A model generated the notes under the pieces. It worked only from the letters and a program-made list of their open reading frames with translations, was not told the DNA's origin and made no database searches. Of a DNA stretch of 53,418 nt, positions 9,287 through 17,232 are shown one piece after another (within the stretch, counting starts at the first letter, position 1; each line of letters opens with the position of its first letter). Both the position numbers and the translations under genes were made by a program. The stretch lies in contig JARLHF010000038.1 in assembly GCA_031292375.1 (NCBI GenBank), positions 1 through 53,418 of the forward strand. Reading direction: 5' to 3'. This DNA is from Chlamydiales bacterium (GTDB lineage Bacteria; Chlamydiota; Chlamydiia; Chlamydiales; VFKH01).

Positions 9287-9414
9287 ACAATGATGAAGAA
9301 ATCTCTTCTTAAACTCAAGTGAGAAAAGGCATTTAGAAAAATGATAAAATTTTATTTACTTGCTGATTTATTCCAATTCCTGGAAAACAAAGAAATTTAA
9401 TTTATGGATGTCTT

Positions 9415-10194
9415 ATGAAAAAACAACTCTTACTTACAACCGCTCTCTTTGCACAATGCACAATTTATGCTCTTGCAGAGCTCAATCCAGCAGCACCCGC
9501 GCTTTTAAGCCAAGGGGTATTTCGTAATGATTGCAATGATAATTTTGGCGTAAAATTTGGATATGTTGGCAACTTTGTTACTGCCGATCGTTTAAAAACT
9601 GTTACTACAGGTGCAGTAAGAACCACAGGCTATACAACAAACTCTGGCATACTTACCTTAAACTTTTGGAAGAGAATCGATCTTTATGGCTCTGTCGGTG
9701 TATTTTCGTATGATTCAAACAATGCTATTCCAGATGTGGGAGATGTCATCCTACATTCAGCAACAAGAACACATTGGGGCGTCGGGCTAAAAGCTGTATT
9801 ATGGGAGGCCAATTGGGCACACTATGGAACTACCTATATAGGAGCAAACGTACAATATGGGGCTGCAGTACGAACACCAGTGGATAGCGCAACATTGAAT
9901 GGAGCTACTGCAACACATACACTATCCTACACCGATCACTCTTCACAATACAGCCTTGGCTTATCTCATAAAATAAGCTGTCTAGTTCCTTATCTTGGCG
10001 TCTACTGGGCCAACGAACGAGGAATTGCCAATGGAGCACTCGATGGTGTTGTTTCTAGCAGTAATAAAACAAGAGATCATTTTGGATGGTTTTTCGGAAC
10101 AACCCTACTTGATACAGGACGCATGAGCGTAACTGCAGAGGCACGTTTCTTATCAGAAACAGCTCTCTCAGTTGGAGCTGACATAAGATTTTAA
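9415..10194 (+). CDS. Small outer-membrane beta-barrel protein, MOMP-like
   Basis: The 259-residue product starts with a signal peptide (KKQLLLTTALFAQCTIYALA, cleaved before ELNPAAP). It continues as alternating aromatic/polar strands (for example VKFGYVGNFVTADRL, LNFWKRIDLYGSVGVFSY, WFFGTTLLDTGRMSVTAEARF) and ends in phenylalanine (ADIRF), the C-terminal signature read by the BAM complex. The NPAxPxLL start and the GF/FWKRxDLYGSxG pattern resemble chlamydial MOMP and MOMP-like porins. At 259 residues it is shorter than Chlamydia MOMP (about 390). It probably has a porin or structural role in the disulfide-linked envelope. Only two cysteines remain in the mature part, which would limit cross-linking. 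The preceding ATG at 9402 ends at once, so 9415 is the start. Confidence 0.8.
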   Translation: MKKQLLLTTALFAQCTIYALAELNPAAPALLSQGVFRNDCNDNFGVKFGYVGNFVTADRLKTVTTGAVRTTGYTTNSGILTLNFWKRIDLYGSVGVFSYDSNNAIPDVGDVILHSATRTHWGVGLKAVLWEANWAHYGTTYIGANVQYGAAVRTPVDSATLNGATATHTLSYTDHSSQYSLGLSHKISCLVPYLGVYWANERGIANGALDGVVSSSNKTRDHFGWFFGTTLLDTGRMSVTAEARFLSETALSVGADIRF

Positions 10195-10223
10195 AAAACT
10201 ATTATAACACTAACAAAAAAAAT

Positions 10224-10297
10224 TGAGTCTTGATGGACTTGAACCATCGACCCCCTCATTAAAAGTGAGGTGCTCTAACCAACTGAGCTAAAGACTC
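10224..10297 (-). tRNA. tRNA-Lys (anticodon TTT)
   Basis: The minus strand folds as a cloverleaf with acceptor stem GAGTCTT/AAGACTC, a D arm with AGTTGGTTA, anticodon stem CCTCA/TGAGG around loop CTTTTAA (anticodon TTT), and a T arm with TTCAAGT. The discriminator is A and CCA is not encoded. It lies four bases from tRNA-Glu on the same strand, so the two are probably co-transcribed. Confidence 0.97.
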
Positions 10298-10301
10298 AAG
10301 A

Positions 10302-10376
10302 TGACCCCAAGGGGATTCGAACCCCTGTTATCGGAATGAAAATCCGGTGTCCTAGACCTGACTAGACGATGGGGCC
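10302..10376 (-). tRNA. tRNA-Glu (anticodon TTC)
   Basis: The minus strand shows acceptor stem GGCCCCA/TGGGGTC (with one G-T pair), anticodon loop TTTTCAT (anticodon TTC) on stem CGGA/TCCG, and a T arm AGGGG TTCGAAT CCCCT. The discriminator is A and there is no encoded CCA. It precedes tRNA-Lys in the same transcript. Confidence 0.96.
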
Positions 10377-10484
10377 AGATTTTCCTCTTGTAATAAGAAG
10401 TTTCTAAAAACACTCCCAGGACAAGAAGTGCTTGAGTTTACAGTGACACAGAATTTCATGCAACAGTTTTATACACAAACAATC

Positions 10485-11033
10485 TCAAATTTCCATTACA
10501 TCTTTTTCTTTTGCATGAGCTGCATCGTCAATCTCTTTGCAGGACTTATCTGTTAAATCTTGAATCTGCTTTTCAAGTCTTTTCATCTGATCTTCTGCAA
10601 TATCACCCGCGCTTTTCTGCTTCTTTACCGATTCGTTACACTCGCGTCTAATATTACGTATACTAACCTTTGCTTCTTCCGCTTTTTTCTTACAAAGCTT
10701 TACCATTTCCTGCCTTGCATTAGAATCCATTGGAGGGATCTTAATACGAACAACATTTCCATCAGCAATAGGCTGCAAATTCAGATTTGCCTTTTCTATA
10801 GCTTTTGCAATACTACCTACATTATTAGGGTCAAATGGTGTAATTAATAATTGTCTGCCCTCAGGAGCCGTTACATTCGCAACACCCTTTAACCGGGTAG
10901 GCGTTCCAAAAACATCTACCGTAACTGAATCAAGCATGCTAGGATTTGCTCTACCTGTCCGAATGGACTTCAATTCCGTTTTTAAATGCTCAACAGCTGC
11001 CGTCATCTTAGTTTTTGCTGATTCATAACTCAT
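10485..11033 (-). CDS. frr: Ribosome recycling factor
   Basis: The product is 182 residues (family about 185) and works with EF-G to split post-termination ribosomes. The hallmark sequences are [13 protein letters not shown] near the N-terminus, [13 protein letters not shown], the central [19 protein letters not shown], and the C-terminal helix ending in KEKDVMEI. A longer frame to 11066 exists, but I chose the ATG at 11033 ([10 protein letters not shown]). It is preceded by AAGGAG at a proper distance, matches the family start, and avoids a long overlap with pyrH. The start lies 7 bases after the pyrH stop. This is the last gene of the rpsB-tsf-pyrH-frr operon. Confidence 0.96.
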   Translation of the reverse strand: MSYESAKTKMTAAVEHLKTELKSIRTGRANPSMLDSVTVDVFGTPTRLKGVANVTAPEGRQLLITPFDPNNVGSIAKAIEKANLNLQPIADGNVVRIKIPPMDSNARQEMVKLCKKKAEEAKVSIRNIRRECNESVKKQKSAGDIAEDQMKRLEKQIQDLTDKSCKEIDDAAHAKEKDVMEI

Positions 11034-11040
11034 AAAACTC

Positions 11041-11742
11041 TTACTCCTTTGATACAAGCGTTCCAATATTACTTTGAAATACAGCCTTTTTTAAACTATC
11101 TTGAGCAAAAATGTCAAAGACTAGAATAGGTAGCTGATTTTCCATACATAAGGCCGTAGCTGTAAGATCCATGACAGCAAGAGACTTTTCAAGCACTTCT
11201 GAATAAGAAATTTTATCATATTTTACAGCATCAGGGTATTTGTGAGGATCTTTATCATAAACACCATCCACTTTTGTAGCTTTTAACATAATATCAGCCC
11301 CTATTTCAATTGCTCTCAAAGCCGCAGCAGTATCCGTTGTAAAAAAGGGCATTCCTGTACCACCCACAAAAATTAAAGCAAAACCCTGTTCTAAATAAGC
11401 AATGGCCTTTGCAGGTGAATACTCCTCTACAAAATTACCACAAGCAATTGCGCTTAAAACCTTCACCTTGCACCCAATGCTTATAAATAACTCTTGCAAT
11501 GCTATCCCATTAATGAGTGTTGCAAGCATACCCATCTGATCAGATGCAACTCTTGATATTCCAAGAAGAGCATTCTGATTGCCTCTAAAAATATTACCGC
11601 CTCCAATTACAATACCTACTTGTATTGAATCTTCCTGAAGCTGTTTAACTGACCTTGCAATGATAAGTGCTGTCTCTTTCCCTACAATTTCTTGGCCCAG
11701 AAGGGCTTCTCCTGATAGTTTAAGTAAAATACGTTTTAACAA
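11041..11742 (-). CDS. pyrH: UMP kinase (uridylate kinase)
   Basis: This 233-residue protein belongs to the amino-acid kinase fold and phosphorylates UMP to UDP for pyrimidine nucleotide supply. It has the N-terminal phosphate-binding [11 protein letters not shown], the [12 protein letters not shown] loop, the [18 protein letters not shown] uridine-site segment and [15 protein letters not shown], which together identify bacterial PyrH. It sits third in the translation operon. The ribosome binding site of frr overlaps its last codons, which suggests translational coupling. A hairpin pair between tsf and pyrH may tune expression of this distal half. Confidence 0.96.
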   Translation of the reverse strand: MLKRILLKLSGEALLGQEIVGKETALIIARSVKQLQEDSIQVGIVIGGGNIFRGNQNALLGISRVASDQMGMLATLINGIALQELFISIGCKVKVLSAIACGNFVEEYSPAKAIAYLEQGFALIFVGGTGMPFFTTDTAAALRAIEIGADIMLKATKVDGVYDKDPHKYPDAVKYDKISYSEVLEKSLAVMDLTATALCMENQLPILVFDIFAQDSLKKAVFQSNIGTLVSKE

Positions 11743-11775
11743 AATGTGTCTCCTAAAAAACTTCCGCTAAAAACA

Positions 11776-11803
11776 AAAACCCCTCTCTTTTGAGAAGGGT
11801 TTT
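11776..11803 (-). terminator. Hairpin with T-run between tsf and pyrH (terminator or attenuator)
   Basis: On the minus strand a 12-bp stem (one G-T pair) with loop AAAA (bases 11788-11791) is followed by a T-rich run (TTTTTGTTTTT read through the stem base). It lies after tsf and 33 bases before the pyrH start. Since pyrH-frr normally depend on the same operon, partial termination is more likely than a full stop. Confidence 0.65.
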
Positions 11804-11819
11804 CTGCTATAACTTAAAA

Positions 11820-11846
11820 GCAACCTAAAGTAAAAACTTCGGTTGC
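11820..11846 (-). promoter_or_regulatory. Second hairpin directly after tsf
   Basis: GCAACC at 11820-11825 pairs with GGTTGC at 11841-11846, and AAGT pairs with ACTT inside. It lies 15 bases after the tsf stop and upstream of the T-run hairpin. In tandem the two could protect the rpsB-tsf message 3' end or act jointly as an attenuator. Confidence 0.4.
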
Positions 11847-11861
11847 TGCCTTGCGAAAAAC

Positions 11862-12728
11862 TCAAGTTGCTACGCTTTGCTCACCAACTTGCCAGCGCAA
11901 AAATCGCTTTAGTTTAATTGGCTTGCCAATTTCTTTTGCCTTAGCTGCAACAAGCTGCTCTATTGTAATTGTATGATCTTTTACAAATTTTTGACGAAGC
12001 AAACAGACTTGGTCATAAAAGGCGTTGATCTTACCTTCTACAATTTTTGCAATAATATTCTCAGGCTTACCTTTTACCTGCCCCTTTGCAATATCCTCTT
12101 CATGGGCTTTAACATCAGCCGGGATTTCACTTGAATCTAGGTATTGAGGTGCTTCTGCTGCAATATGCATTGCTATATCTTTTGCTAAAGCCTCTTCACC
12201 AGAAGCTCCTTCAATTTCAACAAAAGTTACAATTTTACCACCCATATGAGAGTAAAAACCAAGTGAGCGATCGTTACCTTTTTGAAAAACTGCGATACGT
12301 TGTACTTTTAGGTTCTCACCAATGCTCTGAACAACGATTGCTCTATGTTGGTCTATTGTTAACGAATGATCTTTAGAAAATTTCTGTTGTAAAAACGCGT
12401 CCACAGAGACGGGCGTAGTATTTGCAACTTCTAGAGCAAGTTCACTCAAAAATTTCTGAAATGATTCATTCTTTGCAACAAAGTCAGTTTCTGCATTTAC
12501 TTCAATCAAAGCAAGCGCCTTTGCAGACTCAGCAACACCTATCAAACCTTCCTTGGTCTCACGCCCCTCTTTTTTAACAGCGGATGCAATACCTGCTTTT
12601 CTTAAATTTGCAATTGCAAGATCCATATCGCCACCAGATTGGTCCAATGCCTCTTTACATTTTGCCATGCCAACACCTGTTCTTGCACGTAGCTCTTTAA
12701 CCATTTCTGCAGTTACTGGTTTTGTCAT
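11862..12728 (-). CDS. tsf: Translation elongation factor Ts
   Basis: This 288-residue protein is the guanine-nucleotide exchange factor for EF-Tu. The N-terminal UBA-like domain carries the family signature VKELRARTGVGMAKCKEAL (residues about 10-28), followed by GIASAVKKEGRETKEGLIG and the EF-Tu contact core NAETDFVAKNESF. Its length is typical. The ATG overlaps the rpsB stop by four bases (ATGA), so the two are translationally coupled as in most bacteria. A tandem hairpin follows the stop. Confidence 0.97.
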   Translation of the reverse strand: MTKPVTAEMVKELRARTGVGMAKCKEALDQSGGDMDLAIANLRKAGIASAVKKEGRETKEGLIGVAESAKALALIEVNAETDFVAKNESFQKFLSELALEVANTTPVSVDAFLQQKFSKDHSLTIDQHRAIVVQSIGENLKVQRIAVFQKGNDRSLGFYSHMGGKIVTFVEIEGASGEEALAKDIAMHIAAEAPQYLDSSEIPADVKAHEEDIAKGQVKGKPENIIAKIVEGKINAFYDQVCLLRQKFVKDHTITIEQLVAAKAKEIGKPIKLKRFLRWQVGEQSVAT

Positions 12729-13510
12729 ACAATCCCCTCTACACTAAAAGATTCTTCTTCAGCTGATGAAACATGTTTTGCTTCCTCAGCTTCATCTTCC
12801 ATTACACTCTCTTTTCCAGAAGAAAGACGCATGTCGTTTTTCTGTTCAATAATTGCTTGTGTAATGACTTGTAAAATCAATTTAATGCTCTTTAAGGCAT
12901 CATCATTGCAAGGGATAACAAGTTGAATTGGATCTGGATCACAGTTAGTATCAACTAGTCCTAAAACAGGTATATTCAATTTATTAGCTTCAGCAACAGC
13001 CAAATGTTCAAGACTTGGGTCAACAACGATGATAAGACCTGGAACTCTACGCATGGTTCTTACGCCACCTAAATTCTTATTGAGCTTCTCCTGCGTTTTT
13101 ACAAGCAACGAAACTTCCTTTTTAGTAAGTCCTTCAGAACCTATTGCAACCTTTTTTTCTACTTTTTCTAATTTTTTTACAGATTGACGAATGGTCTGTA
13201 AATTTGTGAGCATACCACCCAACCAGCGTTCTGCAACATAAAACTCATTACACGCTTCAGCACATTCTTTGATGACACTTTTTGCTTGTTTTTTTGTGCC
13301 AACAAACAAGATAGTCTTGCGTGAAGCCACAATTTTTCTTACAAACTCAACAGCCAAACGAATTTGTTGCATTGTCTTTGCTAGGTCAATGATGTATAGA
13401 CCATTACGCTCCTCAAAAATGAATCTTTTCATTTTTGGGTTCCAGCGGCGCTTTTGGTGACCAAAATGTGCGCCTGCTTCTAAAAGTTCCTTAATTGTAA
13501 TCTCAGCCAA
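12725..13510 (-). CDS. rpsB: 30S ribosomal protein S2
   Basis: The 261-residue product has the S2 signatures: ELLEAGAHFGHQKRRWNPKM at the N-terminus, RNGLYIIDLAKT, FVGTKKQA, RWLGGMLTN, and the C-terminal PGLIIVVDPSLEHLAVAEA with VDTNCDP. It sits on the 30S body near S1 and the 3' end of 16S rRNA. The acidic tail (DEAEEAKHVSSAEEESF) is an extension common in chlamydial S2. This is the first gene of the rpsB-tsf-pyrH-frr operon, and the gap upstream contains a 17-bp tandem repeat and tRNA-Gly. Confidence 0.97.
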   Translation of the reverse strand: MAEITIKELLEAGAHFGHQKRRWNPKMKRFIFEERNGLYIIDLAKTMQQIRLAVEFVRKIVASRKTILFVGTKKQAKSVIKECAEACNEFYVAERWLGGMLTNLQTIRQSVKKLEKVEKKVAIGSEGLTKKEVSLLVKTQEKLNKNLGGVRTMRRVPGLIIVVDPSLEHLAVAEANKLNIPVLGLVDTNCDPDPIQLVIPCNDDALKSIKLILQVITQAIIEQKNDMRLSSGKESVMEDEAEEAKHVSSAEEESFSVEGIV

Positions 13511-13540
13511 GCCTTGTCCCTTTATATTGACGACGGTATT

Positions 13541-13574
13541 TTTGCTTTAATCCTTAGTTTGCTTTAATCCTTAG
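13541..13574. repeat. 17-bp direct tandem repeat upstream of rpsB
   Basis: TTTGCTTTAATCCTTAG at 13541-13557 is repeated exactly at 13558-13574. It lies about 30 bases upstream of the rpsB start, in its leader or promoter region. It could be replication slippage, or it could affect promoter spacing. Confidence 0.7.
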
Positions 13575-13622
13575 ATTTACAAAAATTTCAGTCTTGGTAT
13601 TAATAATGTTTTTAAAAAGAAA

Positions 13623-13693
13623 AGCGCCTGATCAGAATCGAACTGACACAAGTAGCTTGGAAGGCTACGGTTCTACCATTGAACTACAGGCGC
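13623..13693 (-). tRNA. tRNA-Gly (anticodon TCC)
   Basis: The minus strand has acceptor stem GCGCCTG/CAGGCGC, anticodon stem GTAGC/GCTAC around loop CTTCCAA (anticodon TCC) and a T arm TGTCAG TTCGATT CTGATC. The discriminator is T, as usual for bacterial glycine tRNAs, and CCA is not encoded. It lies between rpsB and PBP2, a position I recall being held by tRNA-Gly plus ompA in Chlamydia. Confidence 0.96.
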
Positions 13694-13800
13694 AAAACTC
13701 GGCTTAAGTTATATAAAAACTCACAATTTTATATCAAGAAGAATTGTACCTCAATTTGTATTGCGGAAAACTAATTTAAGTGGGTATCTTGGAAGGCATC

Positions 13801-16800
13801 ATGACACAAAGAAGATCCTCTCGCCCAAGACAACTCACCGAACCCATTCCACTAAAAGCAAATAAAGTTTTAAATATCATTTTAGTCATCATGGTTCTCA
13901 TTGTCATTCGTCTATGGCATTTATCAATCATCCAACACGAAGAAAAAATAGAAGAAGCAAGAAAACCTCAAAGAAGGACTGTTGTTGAAAGGGCTCCAAG
14001 AGCATCTATTCGAGATCGATTTAATGAACCCTTGGCTATCAATCAGGTACAATACAATGCTAATATCTCCTACGCACTTATTAAAGAAATTCCAAGTATC
14101 ATTACAATAACAGACAAAAATGGAAAAAAAATTAAACAACTCAAACGAAAAGAACACATTAAAAATATCTCTACTGTTATTGCCAAGGTACTTAATCTAG
14201 ATCCTGAACGCTTAGAGGATCTGATTCATTCAAAAGGAGCTCTTTTAAATCATATTCCTCTCGTTATTAGAGAAAATCTTACAGAGCAAGAATACTTCCG
14301 CTTAAAAATCTTAGAAAAGGATTTAATCGGCTTGCAAGTCGAACGCGTTCCTAAAAGATATTATCCCAAAGGATGTGTTGGATGCGATATCATAGGCTAC
14401 CTAGGATTCATCAGTAAGGAAGAATTTGATGCTATCATAGCTGAGATCAATTTATTACAAAAATATTTAAATTCAAGCGAAGAAGAGCAAGAAAACGAAC
14501 CTCTTCTTTATGGATCTTCTCATGCTCAAATAAGACAAAGACTTAAAGAGCTACAAGAGCGCGCATACACTATCAACGACTATGTTGGAAAATCTGGTAT
14601 TGAACGTGCATTTGATGCAACTCTTCGAGGATTTCGAGGTAAAAAATTATTTTACACTGACAGCAAGGGTAACTTTCTAAGAGAGCTTCCGGGCTCGAAA
14701 AAACCGCTTTCTGGTCAAAGAGTCCTACTGACTATTTCTGCAGAACTACAAGAATTTGCAGAAGCTATTCTTGCAGAAAATGAATCTCTAAGGGATGGAA
14801 AAAGCATTCGTTTGGATAAAAAAACCAAGACCTATGTACCTATTAAGCAGCCGTGGATCAAGGGAGGAGTCATTGTTGCTATGGATCCAAACAATGGTGA
14901 AGTTTTAGCCCTTGCGTCCTATCCAAGAACAGATCCTAATGATTTTATTCCAACAACTGATCCTATTAAAAAAGCAGAAAAAGCTTCTCACGTCTACAAG
15001 TGGCTCGAAAGTTATGCTTACATCGCAGAATTATGGAACCAAAAAATCCCTCTCACCAGAGAGCGCTACTCCTTTAAGTCTCAAAAATTTTATGAAGAAA
15101 GCAAATGGATTACCTGGGAAAATTTTTTAGAGTTTATTTTAGATAGTAATCATCCTGTAAGAGATACGCTTACTTCGAAAGATAAAATCCATCATGCCTC
15201 CACAATTATTCAAGCGACTCTTGAATTAGAAAAATTATTCCACAATGCCCCCATGCAGCAAATTTTAAATGCTCTATTTTGTGATACCTTTCCTATTGCC
15301 TCTACAACCCCTTCAATAGAACAAATAATAAAAGACCACCCTATAACAATCCAAAAACTTAAAAAAATACTCGAGCCATTTTTTGCCCTAATACCATCCA
15401 ATTACGACAAACTGTTATTACTCGATTTATACTTTCTAGCTGTCAACCCAAGTATCTATTCTATCCAACTTTTAGATTCAATCGGCGACAAAACTCTTTC
15501 AAATATGCGACAAATAGAATCAGCTTTTGCATCTATTCAAGAGGTCGTTCAAGATGAAACAAGAACACTCTTTCGACAACACGACTTTAAAGAATGGAGA
15601 AAACTTAACCAAAAAGGTTTTTTAGAGGCAATAAGAGCACAGGAAAAAGAATTACACACTTACAATAAACCCTATATTGATCACCTTGACAACCAAGAAA
15701 AGGCTCTTTTTAATGATTTCTGGAAAGAACATAAATTATCATTACTACTCGTTTTTTTGAACGGGAATCAAGAATTCATAACACTTCCCGAAGTATACAA
15801 GAACCACTTTATAAAACGTCATTTAGAACTACACTCGGAAGATATTGCACAAAATTCGTGGCACAAACGGTATGTTCTTCTTAGCAAAGAAGTATCTCAA
15901 CTCCCATCTTCTCAAGTAATAACATTCCTCTCCTCTCTTCGTAGTTTCAATGACTTAAACAAGCCCCTTTTTGGAAATTATTCCTCCTTAAGGAACATTA
16001 AAGGAATACAATTACAAAAACATTTAGCTGCATCTTTTTATCCCAAAAACGGCTTTGGATATGGAAGATCCCATGCATTTAGACAATCTGTTCAACTAGG
16101 ATCTATTTTCAAATTAGTAACAGCCTATACAGCCCTTATTCAACCTTATAAACACAACTATTATCCAGTTGATCATACTCTTTCCAATAAAGAGCTAAAT
16201 CCTCTTACCGTTATAGACGATCTACATCGATCAGGAAAAAAATCTTGTCCATGGAATGTAGGCTACTTTCCAAATGGGGAAGTCATTCCTCAATACTACA
16301 AAGGAGGAAGAATACCAAAAAGTCAACACGCACATATTGGAAAAGTTGATCTTGCAGATGCTCTTGAGACCTCTAGTAACTTATATTTTGCATTACTTGC
16401 AGGCGATATTATAGATAAACCAGAAGACCTAATAGAATCAGCAAAGAACTTTTCCTATGGCTCTCGAACGGGAATAGCACTACCAGGAGAATTTGCTGGA
16501 AATGTTCCCCATGACGTCATTCATAACAAATCTAATCTCTACGCCTTTTCTATTGGGCAACATTCATTTGTAACAACACCTCTACAAACGGCTGTAATGC
16601 TTTCTACATTAGCTAACAAGGGCTTTGTTTTACAACCCAACATAGTATTACTAAAAGCTGGAAAATCTCTTTCCAAAACCGCAGAAGAGCTTTTTTCACA
16701 AAAAACTTTCCCTTATCAAGAAACATTACAGCTTGCCGGAATTGATTTTCCATTATTTACAGAAGCTCTTTTAGAATATAATAAAAACTCTGTCCTTGCA

Positions 16801-17232
16801 AACTCCACAACTATAAAACGCAAAGTATTTCTTCCAGATTCCGTAAGAAAATACCTCTTAGACTCGATGAATCAAGTAATCAAGGGCTCAAAAGGCACTG
16901 CAAGAGAACAACATATCAAAACATTTTCTCACAGACCTCATGTTATTACAGACTATTTAGACCTTCAAAATCAGTTAATTGGGAAAACAAGTACCGCAGA
17001 AATGATGGAGCGCATCGATCTCTCAGAAAATGGAGTACACTTAGTTAACCATATTGGGTTTTCTGGAATTTCTTTTGAACCTGCAAATATCCCAGAAGAT
17101 GTTTTTTCCCATCCAGAACTCGTTATAATTGTGTATTTGCGCTTTGGCGACTATGGCAAGGAGGCAGCTCCCATAGCTGCGCAAATCGTTAAAAAATGGC
17201 GAGAAATTAAATCAAAGAACTCGTTAAATTAG
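13801..17232 (+). CDS. Penicillin-binding protein 2, oversized chlamydial type
   Basis: The product is 1143 residues, a transpeptidase that cross-links septal or lateral peptidoglycan. It has one N-terminal membrane anchor (VLNIILVIMVLIVIRLWHL), a dimerisation/PBP-N domain (RIxDRFNEPLA-type start, GxIGxxGIExxFD-like segment YVGKSGIERAFDATLRG), the pre-domain VAMDPNNGEVLALASYP at about 360-380, and the three active-site motifs SIFK (S768), SSN (858) and KTST (1062). Between the pre-domain and SIFK lie about 390 residues, against roughly 50 in E. coli PBP2, so a large helical insertion sits in the transpeptidase region. A GTG at 13780 is possible, but the ATG at 13801 has GGAAGG just upstream. 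Its stop overlaps the convergent Wzc-like gene by 4 bases. Confidence 0.92.
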   Translation: MTQRRSSRPRQLTEPIPLKANKVLNIILVIMVLIVIRLWHLSIIQHEEKIEEARKPQRRTVVERAPRASIRDRFNEPLAINQVQYNANISYALIKEIPSIITITDKNGKKIKQLKRKEHIKNISTVIAKVLNLDPERLEDLIHSKGALLNHIPLVIRENLTEQEYFRLKILEKDLIGLQVERVPKRYYPKGCVGCDIIGYLGFISKEEFDAIIAEINLLQKYLNSSEEEQENEPLLYGSSHAQIRQRLKELQERAYTINDYVGKSGIERAFDATLRGFRGKKLFYTDSKGNFLRELPGSKKPLSGQRVLLTISAELQEFAEAILAENESLRDGKSIRLDKKTKTYVPIKQPWIKGGVIVAMDPNNGEVLALASYPRTDPNDFIPTTDPIKKAEKASHVYKWLESYAYIAELWNQKIPLTRERYSFKSQKFYEESKWITWENFLEFILDSNHPVRDTLTSKDKIHHASTIIQATLELEKLFHNAPMQQILNALFCDTFPIASTTPSIEQIIKDHPITIQKLKKILEPFFALIPSNYDKLLLLDLYFLAVNPSIYSIQLLDSIGDKTLSNMRQIESAFASIQEVVQDETRTLFRQHDFKEWRKLNQKGFLEAIRAQEKELHTYNKPYIDHLDNQEKALFNDFWKEHKLSLLLVFLNGNQEFITLPEVYKNHFIKRHLELHSEDIAQNSWHKRYVLLSKEVSQLPSSQVITFLSSLRSFNDLNKPLFGNYSSLRNIKGIQLQKHLAASFYPKNGFGYGRSHAFRQSVQLGSIFKLVTAYTALIQPYKHNYYPVDHTLSNKELNPLTVIDDLHRSGKKSCPWNVGYFPNGEVIPQYYKGGRIPKSQHAHIGKVDLADALETSSNLYFALLAGDIIDKPEDLIESAKNFSYGSRTGIALPGEFAGNVPHDVIHNKSNLYAFSIGQHSFVTTPLQTAVMLSTLANKGFVLQPNIVLLKAGKSLSKTAEELFSQKTFPYQETLQLAGIDFPLFTEALLEYNKNSVLANSTTIKRKVFLPDSVRKYLLDSMNQVIKGSKGTAREQHIKTFSHRPHVITDYLDLQNQLIGKTSTAEMMERIDLSENGVHLVNHIGFSGISFEPANIPEDVFSHPELVIIVYLRFGDYGKEAAPIAAQIVKKWREIKSKNSLN

